Source of the DNA: Bradyrhizobium sp. AZCC 2176
GTDB lineage: Bacteria; Pseudomonadota; Alphaproteobacteria; Rhizobiales; Xanthobacteraceae
DNA: 64,000 nt
Reading direction: 5' to 3'
NCBI RefSeq assembly: GCF_036924645.1
Contig: NZ_JAZHRX010000001.1
Coordinates: forward strand, 6,785,501-6,849,500
Positions 1 to 8,069 of the stretch are shown one piece after another. Position numbers and translations under genes: made by a program. The notes beneath the pieces are model-generated. The model did no database searches. It worked only from the letters and a program-made list of their open reading frames with translations, and was not told the DNA's origin. Numbering within the stretch: position 1 is the first letter of the stretch; the number at the start of each line of letters is the position of its first letter.

Positions 1-726
1 CCCTGATCGGAAGGACTTTGGATCAGCAACGGCAGCGACCAAAGCGGTGGCCAGTACCGGACCGACGCCGGGGGCTGCCTCGAGCCTCATGCTCATCTCG
101 TTGGATCGGTGCCATGCCCTGATCAGCCGGTCGAACTCCAGTATCTGCTGCTTGTTGCTTTGCAGTTGATCCCCGAGTGCCGAAAGACACGCACGAGCTA
201 TGTCCGGAACTCGCTTGTCGTTCGGATCGGTGACGACATTGAGCAGTTCCTCGACACCGTGACGACCGACCGGCGCAACGATCCCGAACTCGGCAAGATG
301 GGCCCGGATTGCATTAATCACCGAGGTCTGCTGGCGGACGAACAAATGGCGGGCGCGGTGCAGCACCAGACCGCTCTGCTGCTCGGCGGTCTTGGTCGGC
401 ACGAACCGCATGTTGGCCCTGGTGACCGCCTCGCAAATGGCCTCTGCGTCAGTCGCGTCATTCTTCTGCCGCTTGACGTAGGGCTTCACATAGGCCGGCG
501 GCATCAACCGCACGGTATGACCCAGTGCCTGGAGCTCGCGCGACCAATGGTGCGCCGAGCCGCAGGCTTCGATACCGACAAGACAAGGCGACAGCTTCTG
601 GAAGAACGTCAGGACATAGCGACGTTTCAGTTGCCGGCGAACAATCACCTGTCCGCCAGCGTCAACGCCGTGAACCTGGAAAACCGACTTGGCGATATCT
701 AAACCGATTGTCGTCATCGTCTGCAT
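1..726 (-). CDS. IS110-family transposase, C-terminal part cut off by window edge
   Basis: The minus strand is open from an ATG at 726 (MQTMTTIGLDIAKSVFQVHG) to the window edge with no stop, about 242 codons. The GLDIAK start and the later KNDATDAEAICEA segment are hallmarks of the DEDD-type N-terminal domain of IS110/IS1111 transposases. The GVGPVLATALVA segment near the edge belongs to the HhH-like Transposase_20 domain. In this family a RuvC-like DEDD nuclease works with a C-terminal serine and inserts a circular intermediate at a specific target. The C-terminal end lies outside the window, so intactness cannot be judged. IS110 elements often lack clear terminal inverted repeats and I saw none between 727 and 830. 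Confidence 0.9.
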   Translation of the reverse strand, partial: MQTMTTIGLDIAKSVFQVHGVDAGGQVIVRRQLKRRYVLTFFQKLSPCLVGIEACGSAHHWSRELQALGHTVRLMPPAYVKPYVKRQKNDATDAEAICEAVTRANMRFVPTKTAEQQSGLVLHRARHLFVRQQTSVINAIRAHLAEFGIVAPVGRHGVEELLNVVTDPNDKRVPDIARACLSALGDQLQSNKQQILEFDRLIRAWHRSNEMSMRLEAAPGVGPVLATALVAAVADPKSFRSG

Positions 727-833
727 GGCTCGCTCCTCTGAATCGTGGGAGCCTTAACAGCGCCCACACCCATGGCACCGATGTGCCGGGTGGAGGAGCC
801 GTCCACAGCAACAACAACGGACATCGCAAACTG

Positions 834-1331
834 TTACATCTGCGCTTGAGGGGGTCGGAATTTGATGACAGCGATCAGACCAATCAGCATGAAGATGGCC
901 AGCACAGCGGCCTGTGTGACCGCGAAGGGTGGTTCGGTCTGCATCGGAGCCAACGTATTGAGAGCCGAAACCTTCCCGAAGCTCTGCACGACCAAAACGA
1001 AGACGTTAAGATAAAGCGACACAACAGCGGTGATTATGTAGATCCAGCGCCATGCGCCTACCAGGTGCTCTTTGTACAAAGCAAACAGCGCGACGGCCAG
1101 GATCACACAAGCCACAATTCCGACACCCAAAGCCGGCGTGAAGCCGTGGATGGGAAAAAGAAATCCAGTCAAGCTGGTGAGCGCCGTTGTGAAGAGAAAA
1201 AGTGCGGTTGTGACCGGCAACGTGTTCGAGGCAAACATCCCGCCCACAACGATCAGTCCACTTCCGATTGCGACAAGGGTGATAATGACGCGCAAGATTG
1301 TGAAGGCGTCCACCGACATCCCTAGGATCAT
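834..1331 (-). CDS. Small integral membrane protein, unknown function
   Basis: This 165-residue protein has four hydrophobic segments, at roughly residues 10-33, 37-58, 66-86 and 92-115, and a fifth near the C-terminus (AAVLAIFMLIGLIAVI, about 140-155). It has no signal-peptide cleavage site and no catalytic motif I recognise. It lies 100 bp outside the IS110 transposase and is transcribed in the same direction. An ATG at 1331 is used here; a second in-frame ATG four codons later (MSVDAF) is equally possible because neither has a strong ribosome binding site. Function unknown. Confidence 0.65.
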   Translation of the reverse strand: MILGMSVDAFTILRVIITLVAIGSGLIVVGGMFASNTLPVTTALFLFTTALTSLTGFLFPIHGFTPALGVGIVACVILAVALFALYKEHLVGAWRWIYIITAVVSLYLNVFVLVVQSFGKVSALNTLAPMQTEPPFAVTQAAVLAIFMLIGLIAVIKFRPPQAQM

Positions 1332-1629
1332 GGAAAGTCCCCGTTGTTGGCGTGCTCGCTCGTACGCCGGTGCGGCGCAGGCGCGAGATGATCGACCTGC
1401 TCGCGGTGGAGGAGCCGAAGCCTAAGCCGGCGAAGATGCGGGCGGTGTTGTACGAGACAGCGATCGACAGTTGTTCAAACGCATGCGGTCGTCTAGTTCG
1501 GCCCTAACCTAACAAGCGGTCAGTGCGCCCAGAAGGCCGGTACCCAACGAAAGAGGTCGCCAGCGACCGCCACATGGCAGGTGTTGTCCAAGCTCATGTT
1601 TGTCTCCTCGTGTACTTGGGTTGTACCAG
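1332..1629. other. Intergenic, possible gene remnant
   Basis: No intact gene. On the plus strand around 1345-1480 there is a short open stretch reading RRREMIDLLAVEEPKPKPAK that looks protein-like but has no start, no ribosome site and no continuation. It may be the tail of a lost gene. Confidence 0.3.
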
Positions 1630-2019
1630 TCACTGTGCGGGCACGAGCGCCGGGGCGCCCTTGTCCTTGATCAAGAGCACCAGGAATTTCGCCGGCTGGG
1701 TGCCGCTTGCGTTCCGGTCGACGACATGAACATCATCGGGGCCTTCATAGAAGGTCTGTCCTGGTGTCAGTGTCACCTGTTGTCCACCCTTCAGCTGCAT
1801 CACGACGGAGCCCTCCAGCACGTAAACAAACGCATGTGCATTGTGTCGGTGAATAGCGCTCGACCCGCCGGGCGCATGCTCGACTGTGATCATCAGAGCT
1901 TCCCTGCCGGGATGCTCCGGAAGGTCCTTAGACATGAGTGACGTGACCTTAGGCTCCTGAGCCACCGCCGTGCGGGTCATGAGGCACAGAAGAACCAACG
2001 CAACGAGTTTGATCGTCAT
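1630..2019 (-). CDS. Secreted single-domain cupin protein
   Basis: From ATG 2019 the product is 129 residues: a signal peptide (MTIKLVALVLLCLMTRTAVA, cut after AVA) followed by a cupin_2 barrel. Cupin motif 1 is visible as GGSSAIHRHNAHAFVYVLEG and motif 2 as PGQTFYEGPDDVHVV, giving His, His and Glu-like/His metal ligands. The frame is open further upstream, but those residues are Arg/Ala-rich and lack cupin or signal character, while GAGGCG lies just before ATG 2019, so this start is preferred. Probably a periplasmic metal-binding cupin. The substrate is unknown. Such small cupins often sit beside NAD(P)-dependent reductases and hydrolases, as here. Confidence 0.8.
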   Translation of the reverse strand: MTIKLVALVLLCLMTRTAVAQEPKVTSLMSKDLPEHPGREALMITVEHAPGGSSAIHRHNAHAFVYVLEGSVVMQLKGGQQVTLTPGQTFYEGPDDVHVVDRNASGTQPAKFLVLLIKDKGAPALVPAQ

Positions 2020-2083
2020 AGTCGCCTCTTTCGTTCGTTGCCCGGGACCGCTCGGACAGACTGGGCGTACCTCCGATGCGGGA

Positions 2084-2560
2084 TCAGGCTGCTGCCTGTG
2101 AGCGGCGGTGCCATTCGTCGAAACCGATGCGGCCGAGGCGCGCCTCGCCCAACGGCACGAGCGAGTGCTCGTCAACCCGGCCGCCCCAGTATCGGGCATC
2201 GGGATCGCTCACGACCTCACGCGGGTCGCCAACCGCCTTCAGATAGCGGGCGATGATTTCATTGAATGGCGCTCGTTCCGGGCCGGCAATCTCCACGATG
2301 CCGCTTCGCGGCGCCGCGAGTGCCACATCGGCAACGATGGCAGCAACGAATTCCAGCACCGCCTTGTCTTCAAATGAGGGCGAATTGGCGAGGTCGATCA
2401 CCACCTGCACGCCGACCAAGGCCTCTTTGAGACCCTCTCCTGTGATGGTGTTGATACCACTTTGGGGGGATGCAGCGACGACGTCGTGACCGCCCTGGCG
2501 GAGAATAGCGACGGTTTTCGAGCCGATCAGGCCGGTGCCGCCGATGACGATGATCTTCAT
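2084..2560 (-). CDS. NmrA/SDR-type NAD(P)-binding protein with internal in-frame deletion
   Basis: 158 residues starting MKIIVIGGTGLIGSKTVAIL, a Rossmann GxxGxxG nucleotide-binding fold. The N-terminal part ends at ...DKAVLEF and jumps directly to VAAIVADVALAAPRSGIVEI, which is normally near residue 190 of these roughly 250-residue proteins; the end (GWHRR..., DPDARYWGGRVDEHSLVP) is normal. About 80-90 residues, including the segment that usually carries the active-site region, are missing without a frameshift. Upstream in-frame codons lack coding character, and ATG 2560 follows AGCGAGGTTAGCC. The remaining protein could bind NAD(P) but is unlikely to be a normal reductase. Confidence 0.75.
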   Translation of the reverse strand: MKIIVIGGTGLIGSKTVAILRQGGHDVVAASPQSGINTITGEGLKEALVGVQVVIDLANSPSFEDKAVLEFVAAIVADVALAAPRSGIVEIAGPERAPFNEIIARYLKAVGDPREVVSDPDARYWGGRVDEHSLVPLGEARLGRIGFDEWHRRSQAAA

Positions 2561-2676
2561 GGCTAACCTCGCTTGTCGCAGGGACACGTGGAGATGGGAG
2601 CCCGCTCTCCTCGAAGTCCAGCCGTCAGCGCGCATTTAGGGGACGATGCGCGCTGACGCCGAACACAAGTGCGCTC

Positions 2677-3519
2677 CTAAGCTGCCTTCCGCTCTTCTTT
2701 CTCTGCGATAAACGCAAGTAGGTCAGCATTGACCTGATCTTGAAGGGTAGCGGTAAGGCCGTGAGGCGCACCGGGATAGTAGATTTCTTTCGCGCCTTTG
2801 ATCAGCTTGGCTGATTTTTTGGCAGAGGCCTTCACTGGCACGATCTGATCATCTTCGCCGTGCATTACAAGCGTTGGCACATCGAACTTTTTGAGGTCCT
2901 CAGTGAAGTCGGTCTCGGAGAAGGCCTTGACGCTATCATAGGAATTCTTAAGACCGGACTGCATGCTCCATAGCCAGAACTGATCTAAGATCCCTTGCGA
3001 GACCTTCGCGCCCGGTCTGTTCGCGCCATAGAACGCAATCGCACCGTCCTTGTAGTACTGCGAGCGGTCTTTCATGAGTCCAGCGCGGATGCCGTCAAAT
3101 ACTTCCATCGGTAGCCCATCCGGATTGCCTTCGGTCTTCAACATGAGCGGCGGCACCGCGGCAATGAGGACAACTTTCTTAACGCGGTCGGTACCATGCC
3201 GTCCGATGTAGCGCGTAACTTCGCCGCCGCCTGTCGAGTGACCGACGAGTGTAACGTCACACAGATCGAGCGCTTCGATGACGGCAGCTAGATCGTCGGC
3301 GTAGCCGTTCATGTCGTTGTGGGCAGAAGCTTGGCTTGAACGGCCGTGACCCCGTCTGTCGTGCGCGATGCAGCGGTAGCCGTGCTGCACGAGGAACATC
3401 ATTTGACCGTCCCAGGCATCGGAACTGAGCGGCCAACCGTGCGAGAATGTGATGACCGGGCCCGCGCCCCAGTCCTTGTAGTAGATTTGCGTGCCATCTT
3501 TGGTGGTGATCGTACTCAT
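2677..3519 (-). CDS. Alpha/beta hydrolase, non-haem chloroperoxidase-like
   Basis: This 280-residue cytoplasmic protein is of normal length for the cofactor-free haloperoxidase/esterase branch of the alpha/beta hydrolase fold. The oxyanion region SHGWP (about 26-30), the nucleophile elbow GHSTGG with Ser95, an acid Asp near 224 (GEDDQIVP) and the catalytic His near 253 (APHGL) are all present. AAAGGAG stands before ATG 3519 (CCTATGTC spacing). These enzymes hydrolyse esters or, with acetate and peroxide, form peracids; the natural substrate cannot be read from sequence. It starts a minus-strand run with the cupin and the deleted NAD(P)-binding gene. Confidence 0.88.
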   Translation of the reverse strand: MSTITTKDGTQIYYKDWGAGPVITFSHGWPLSSDAWDGQMMFLVQHGYRCIAHDRRGHGRSSQASAHNDMNGYADDLAAVIEALDLCDVTLVGHSTGGGEVTRYIGRHGTDRVKKVVLIAAVPPLMLKTEGNPDGLPMEVFDGIRAGLMKDRSQYYKDGAIAFYGANRPGAKVSQGILDQFWLWSMQSGLKNSYDSVKAFSETDFTEDLKKFDVPTLVMHGEDDQIVPVKASAKKSAKLIKGAKEIYYPGAPHGLTATLQDQVNADLLAFIAEKEERKAA

Positions 3520-4174
3520 GACATAGGCTCCTTTCCTGCCTTTTTGAATTCTGCAAGAATGGCTTCTATCCGCGCGGCCTGGCCGGCATCACCTTCGCCG
3601 TCACGGCGAGCGCGCTCTTTTCCCTTTTGTTTGAATTTGCAAGGCTATTGTCGCAGGAACTTAGATTGCGACCGGCGTCCGGCGCCAGTGTAGAAGTTCA
3701 ACGCGTCGCTCGCGCTGTCATGGGACAACACACATTGCTCTTCGTCGAAGCCGTTTTCCTCGGCGAAGTGGCTGCCTAAACGTAGGCCAACCCAAACTTT
3801 CCAAAGACATTTTCAGGGCGACATTAAACACGTTTTCAACGGGACATTCCATCAGCCATGTGAACGGCCCCATCACTTTATATTAATCGAGGGCGTCGCT
3901 CTGACAGCCGAAAACTTTCACAACGTTCATGGCGCGAATGGTCGGAGCAGTGTCGTTGAATGACGCGCTGCACGGCCCGTGGACGATCACAGCGCAGCGA
4001 AAGGTCTGACTTCCGAGCTGGGTCATTCGCGTCGGTTTGACTGGACTACGGCGGCTTCCTGTCCCGGTGAACGGCGTTCTCAGGACAGGCGGGCATGTCT
4101 CAAAGGTGCCAGGTGCGGACATCCACCATTATTCGGCGCAGTCGTTACGACCGTCCGTCAACACTATCCGATAC
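3520..4174. other. Intergenic, no intact gene
   Basis: About 650 bp without a supportable gene. The plus strand at 4010-4120 gives GHSRRFDWTTAASCPGERRS, a phrase I recall from short, unlikely ORFs scattered through Bradyrhizobium genomes, so this is probably a dispersed repeat remnant (from memory, not searched). Confidence 0.35.
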
Positions 4175-4732
4175 TCACCTCTTTCCGTAATCCGTGAAAA
4201 CGTAGTCGCGGTTCTGCACCACCGAGTGGCACGAGAACCCGCACTTGGCGTCGTTTTCCTGCGGCGGATTGTCCGCTGCAGTGGCGGGCTTAAACGTATC
4301 GGACGCGGCGTCATAGTTGAACTCGGCCCATCCCCATCCGCCGCTGTCCGCGAACCTCTTGCTGTCCTTCACCATGAAACCAGCGTCAAGCTGAGTACCT
4401 GGCACCGTTGGCTGACCGGGATACGTCTCTTGTATTTTCGGGCTCCAATGAATTTTCGCCATCTTGGCGCCGTCTGGGAAAGGCTTGCCATTGCCGGGCA
4501 CGCCTTCCTTATAGGCGTCGATCATTACCGGATTTCCCACGATCACAGCGATCTTGCCTCCGCTCTCGCTCATCGCGATCACTGGCCAGTCCTCGTATCC
4601 CCTGAACTCAGAGAACCCGAGGCCATTCGGTACTTGCACAGTGTATTTGTCCTGCGCGGAAATTGCGACACCAGCCGCCAAAACGGCGATCGATACCGAA
4701 ATACTGAGACTGATCAGCGTGTTTTTTTCATT
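4175..4732 (-). CDS. Cytochrome P460-family haem protein, start out of frame at an A7 tract
   Basis: The frame encodes a signal peptide (about LISLSISVSIAVLAAGVAISA) and a P460 domain: FSEFRGYEDWPVI, GWGWAEFNYD, then the haem-attachment site CGFSCH (three residues between the cysteines rather than two) and NRDYVFTDYGKR at the C-terminus. P460 proteins are periplasmic c-type haem proteins that oxidise hydroxylamine or act as small redox proteins. The natural start, ATG at 4732 preceded by GGAG, is followed by seven A (4723-4729 on the plus strand) and runs to TGA within five codons. With one more A it would read MKKNTLISL straight into the signal peptide. No other start codon fits. Either a real frameshift, slippage, or a base error. 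Confidence 0.7.
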   Translation of the reverse strand, partial: NEKNTLISLSISVSIAVLAAGVAISAQDKYTVQVPNGLGFSEFRGYEDWPVIAMSESGGKIAVIVGNPVMIDAYKEGVPGNGKPFPDGAKMAKIHWSPKIQETYPGQPTVPGTQLDAGFMVKDSKRFADSGGWGWAEFNYDAASDTFKPATAADNPPQENDAKCGFSCHSVVQNRDYVFTDYGKR

Positions 4733-5284
4733 GTCGCATCTCCTAACCCCGTTGTTGGAAATTGCGTCGTCGCATTGTTTTCTCCGAGGCTTAGGGCTGC
4801 GCTGCCCGTTGCTCACGAAGAACATGATTACAGCATGGATTTGCGCGTTGCGAAATGGGGTCCAATGCCATGTGCATAGCGGTATTTCTAAACTGTCGAC
4901 GATGCCCGCTAATGGAATGCGAGTGGCCTGAATTGAAATACGGGCGCACAAAAGCAGGATGGATGAGACCCCCGCAGAGATCAGATTGGTCCAAGCGTGA
5001 TCTTGAACAAGTATAACCACAATGTGCCTTAAAGCAGCGCGCTGATACCAACGGTGATTCTCGCGCCTCCCGGCCCGTCGGCTCATGTTTGCCGATGTGC
5101 CGATTTCAACACGAGCGCATCGCTGTTTTCATTTGAGGATGCCTCGCGCCGGCATAAGGCGTTCGGCTCGAACGATTTGCTGGTGCACAAACCAACGTAT
5201 CGGATGCGCCGATGAGGGAACCGTTTTCCGAATGGTTATGGGCGTTATCAGGTCACGCGACATCATGCGTTCATGTGGCAGACT
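4733..5284. other. Intergenic, nothing recognised
   Basis: The minus frame stays open upstream of the P460 gene to about 5086, but the residues are of mixed, non-conserved character and precede a signal peptide, so they are not taken as coding. No repeat or RNA feature seen. Confidence 0.35.
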
Positions 5285-6151
5285 TTACGTAGTCGAAGAA
5301 TTCCTGAAGCTGAGCGGGCCCCCTTTGCGCCGACAATATCCGCAACCGAACTCGTTACCCGACGGCGAAATCATAATTGACTGCTTTCGACGCGGGCAGT
5401 CTGCCGTCCAAACACTGCTATTGTGGCCCGCCACCCTGGGATGGAGATCTAACTGTCTTGCCAGTTTCAATATAGGGGCCTCATGGCTTAGTTGCGCTGC
5501 TTCCGCAGCCAAGGTGTTGCCCTTTAGCTCCTCAGCAATAGCCCTAACGATGTCTGTTAGTTCGTCAGTCGAGAGAAGGCCGGGTATGTACGGCGGTCTC
5601 GGAAATTCATGGGGAAACCTAGCGCGCACGAGCGCGCACAGAAGTACCCTTCCCGCCTCGCGCTCAGTGAACTGGCGAGGAGCACCCGCAAGACAACAGC
5701 ACCTCCATTTTGAGTTTACCCAGTAAAAGTCGCCGCTCGCGCGCGCAGCTAAGCTTTCTCTGGTAAATTTCTCGGCATCGGTCGTGAGCGACCAGAGCAA
5801 ATCCCGCTTATCATGACGAAACAAAAAAAGCGCTTCGTTTAGTTCGGTGATGCCCAGGTCCCGCTCCCACACACCAAGGAATAGCGCGTTGGGTGGAATC
5901 CGGCCTTGATGGTTTGGCGCATGGCCCCACGGATCAACGAATGATTTCTCGCTGTCTCCGGCGGAAAGCTCCGGGATATTCGACAAAAAAACCTCCATCG
6001 GTTTGACCGAGGAGGGCTGACAATCGCGCGACCCGCTTCGTTGCCGAATGGCCGCATCCCCTTGCGGAGCCACCTTGCCCGGGAACGGCAGGTTGGCGAG
6101 GGCGTCAGCCCCTCTCTTGATGCTGGCTGTCAGTATAGCAGGTTCAAACAT
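5285..6151 (-). CDS. Hypothetical protein with C-terminal zinc-ribbon-like motif
   Basis: This 288-residue protein is not recognised as a family. The first 200 residues are mixed alpha/beta with no clear motif. The last 60 (about 230-288) read HPRVAGHNSSVWTADCPRRK then FGCGYCRRKGG, which resembles primase-type or CHC2-like zinc ribbons. The first knuckle, usually Cys plus His, keeps only Cys, so the metal site may be incomplete. It faces away from the hypothetical gene at 6816 and lies at the edge of the recombinase island, suggesting an element cargo or replication-associated role (inference). ATG 6151 is preceded by a weak AGAAG. Confidence 0.55.
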   Translation of the reverse strand: MFEPAILTASIKRGADALANLPFPGKVAPQGDAAIRQRSGSRDCQPSSVKPMEVFLSNIPELSAGDSEKSFVDPWGHAPNHQGRIPPNALFLGVWERDLGITELNEALFLFRHDKRDLLWSLTTDAEKFTRESLAARASGDFYWVNSKWRCCCLAGAPRQFTEREAGRVLLCALVRARFPHEFPRPPYIPGLLSTDELTDIVRAIAEELKGNTLAAEAAQLSHEAPILKLARQLDLHPRVAGHNSSVWTADCPRRKQSIMISPSGNEFGCGYCRRKGGPLSFRNSSTT

Positions 6152-6815
6152 CTTCTTCTAGGGCTGGAGTTGAGAAGCCTCGTTTGAAGCCAGCAGCACG
6201 ATGCAATTCGCTCCAGGTTGGGCGAGCCAAGGCTACGGCGCAAAGCCGACCGCCCGCTGCGCCGCCACTAGAGGCCGCACGCGACCAGCCTTGCTCCACC
6301 ACCACTACGTTGGACACGATCCCCGGCCGTGGCATTCGTCGGCACGTCTACGAACTCGCCTCTCGCGAATGAAGGTGGCTTGGCTCGCGGAAGCCTCCAA
6401 CGCTCGTTGGGTCCTTCCCGGGCCGGGGAGGCCCCGCGGTGCCGCCGCCGCCCGAAATTTTCGCATATCCGGTCCAGCCGCAATCCGGCTTGCATTGCCG
6501 GATCAAAACCCCAGTTTTCGCAACCCCGGTTTGGCGGGTCGCCGGTGGACCTTCCTAAAGTGCGCACGCGCTGCCGCCGCAAATGGGATAGGCGTCGGAG
6601 ACCGACGCCTTTATTACTGCCAATAGTTGCATTTTTTCAGCAGCGCCAACTGATGGTCAGCAATCATATTAAGTAGAAACTTTAGTGCGATCATAAGGTG
6701 CAACAATCACTTAGCTCTTTTTAAAGCTGCGCTTGCGTCGTCAAGGTTTGCTTACAAGCGTTTCTAGGGATATTTGACGTGACGCACACAGATTGTCACA
6801 GAACGGTGGTGCGTC
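6152..6815. other. Long intergenic region with orphan terminator
   Basis: The 660-bp GC-rich stretch has several overlapping open frames, none with ribosome sites or family features. It contains an intrinsic terminator-like hairpin at 6591-6615 (listed separately), so a plus-strand transcript, perhaps non-coding, may end there. A -35-like TTGACG lies at about 6774, upstream of the gene at 6816. Confidence 0.35.
6591..6615 (+). terminator. Intrinsic terminator-like hairpin without an obvious gene
   Basis: GGCGTCGG (6591-6598) pairs perfectly with CCGACGCC (6602-6609) across a three-base loop and is followed by TTTATTA. No protein gene on the plus strand ends just before it. Confidence 0.5.
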
Positions 6816-7553
6816 ATGGAAGAAAGATTCTGGTTTACGCCGATCGCATACTCAGCGTTCGGAGTGCTCACGGCCCAGTCCAAGACCAACGTCGACAAAA
6901 TCCGGTCTCGAGGGCAGTACACACCGATCACCGATGTTCCGCGGCCTGTTGCTGATCGTCCTTGGCGAGATCACATTTTTCTGCCGGCGGATGCCATCAT
7001 CTGGGTCGCGATCGATCTGCTGCGTCAGCAAGGGATCACGCGGAATGCTTTGAAGGCATCGCTGCGCGACATTCAATTGTACGCAATATCGGCCTTCAAC
7101 GCTCTCGACGACGACAAGGAAGCGATGCTCGCGCTCACCCATGACGGCCGGCGCTATGCTGTCGCCTGCGCGTGTAGCGGTGCCGACGCAGTCAAGCTCA
7201 CCATCGAGCGCTTCGCCGATCTCGGCGTCAGCGACATCTCAAAGCTGCGCTCCTTCTGCGTGTCCCTTCGCGCCGCTTATGAGATCGTTTCGCTACGCGC
7301 CCGCGCCAATAGCATCCCGTTTCCGCGCCGGGTATGGCCGACACCCGGTGAGCTTGGTGCCGGCGCTAGTCTGCCCACGCAGGGTGTCGCGCCGCGCCGA
7401 TCATCGATCATCAAGGCGTGGTTAGCCGGGTGCGCCGGGCGGACAGAAGGCGTCAGAAGCGCCACGTCTCAACCTTCTCACAAGGGGTTCGTATCCATGC
7501 CTCCAGGACCGGGCCGACCGACTTGCAAAAAGCCGCTGAGCCAAACGGAATGA
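6816..7553 (+). CDS. Hypothetical protein of the recombinase island
   Basis: This 245-residue soluble protein has no family I recognise. The central part (about 55-155) is helical and looks like a folded domain (WVAIDLLRQQGITRNALKAS, LRSFCVSLRAAYEIV); the last 70 residues are basic, proline-rich and low in complexity. The stop at 7551-7553 abuts the GTG of the next small frame, so 6816-8069 is probably one operon ending in the HTH gene. Start ATG 6816 follows GGTGGTGCGTC. Its place opposite the serine recombinase suggests a function in the mobile element (inference only). Confidence 0.55.
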   Translation: MEERFWFTPIAYSAFGVLTAQSKTNVDKIRSRGQYTPITDVPRPVADRPWRDHIFLPADAIIWVAIDLLRQQGITRNALKASLRDIQLYAISAFNALDDDKEAMLALTHDGRRYAVACACSGADAVKLTIERFADLGVSDISKLRSFCVSLRAAYEIVSLRARANSIPFPRRVWPTPGELGAGASLPTQGVAPRRSSIIKAWLAGCAGRTEGVRSATSQPSHKGFVSMPPGPGRPTCKKPLSQTE

Positions 7554-7715
7554 GTGGAGCGCGGTGATGGCGAGGCTGACGCGAAACAGGCAGCGGCGCA
7601 GCGCTTCGAGATCGCGCACAAGTTCAACAGCGGTCGACGCTCTCGGAAGATCGCCGAGTTGCAGGGCGCCGGCCTGCCGCCAGCAAGCGTGGTGATCAAG
7701 AACGTCATGGGTTAG
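7554..7715 (+). CDS. Possible 53-residue protein between island genes
   Basis: A GTG at 7554 directly follows the TGA of the preceding gene and opens a 53-codon frame ending TAG at 7715, 15 bases before the ATG of the HTH gene. The product is basic with FEIAHKFNSGRRSRKIAEL and GLPPASVVIKNVMG. Evidence is the zero-base spacing on the left, tight spacing on the right and coding-like third-position GC. There is no independent ribosome site, so it would depend on coupling to the upstream gene. Confidence 0.4.
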   Translation: MERGDGEADAKQAAAQRFEIAHKFNSGRRSRKIAELQGAGLPPASVVIKNVMG

Positions 7716-7730
7716 TAGGAGTTCGTGGAC

Positions 7731-8069
7731 ATGGCCAACGTGATGACCGACGTGCACGAGGCGAAAGCGCCAGCAGGGGGAAACGCGCGGGGGAATGGTC
7801 GCAAGCCGAGAGGCGCCCCGGAAGACAACGGGCGAATTCAGGTCACTGACAAGCTCGCCTTCACGATCCAGGAAGCCGCGATCATCTGTTCGCTGGGGCA
7901 GACCAAGATTTACGAGGCGATCAAGGACAAGCTGTTGAAGGCGCGGAAATATGGCACGCGCACCGTCATCCTGCGGGCTGATCTCGAAGCTTTCTTGGAG
8001 AGTCTGCCGCTCATTTCGAAAGATAACCCCTCGGGCTCACCCTCAATCGGGTTTCGAACTGAAAAATGA
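7731..8069 (+). CDS. Excisionase/MerR-like helix-turn-helix protein
   Basis: From ATG 7731 the product is 112 residues: a 35-residue basic, flexible N-terminus and an HTH_17-type DNA-binding domain (FTIQEAAIICSLGQTKIYEA, then TRTVILRADLEAFLESLP). This is the classic layout of excisionase-family DNA binding proteins that steer recombinases. AGGAG at 7717-7721 is nine bases from ATG 7731; the in-frame GTG at 7725 is too close to it. The last 27 bases overlap the 3' end of the convergent serine recombinase, supporting joint function as a recombination directionality factor or regulator (inference). Confidence 0.75.
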   Translation: MANVMTDVHEAKAPAGGNARGNGRKPRGAPEDNGRIQVTDKLAFTIQEAAIICSLGQTKIYEAIKDKLLKARKYGTRTVILRADLEAFLESLPLISKDNPSGSPSIGFRTEK

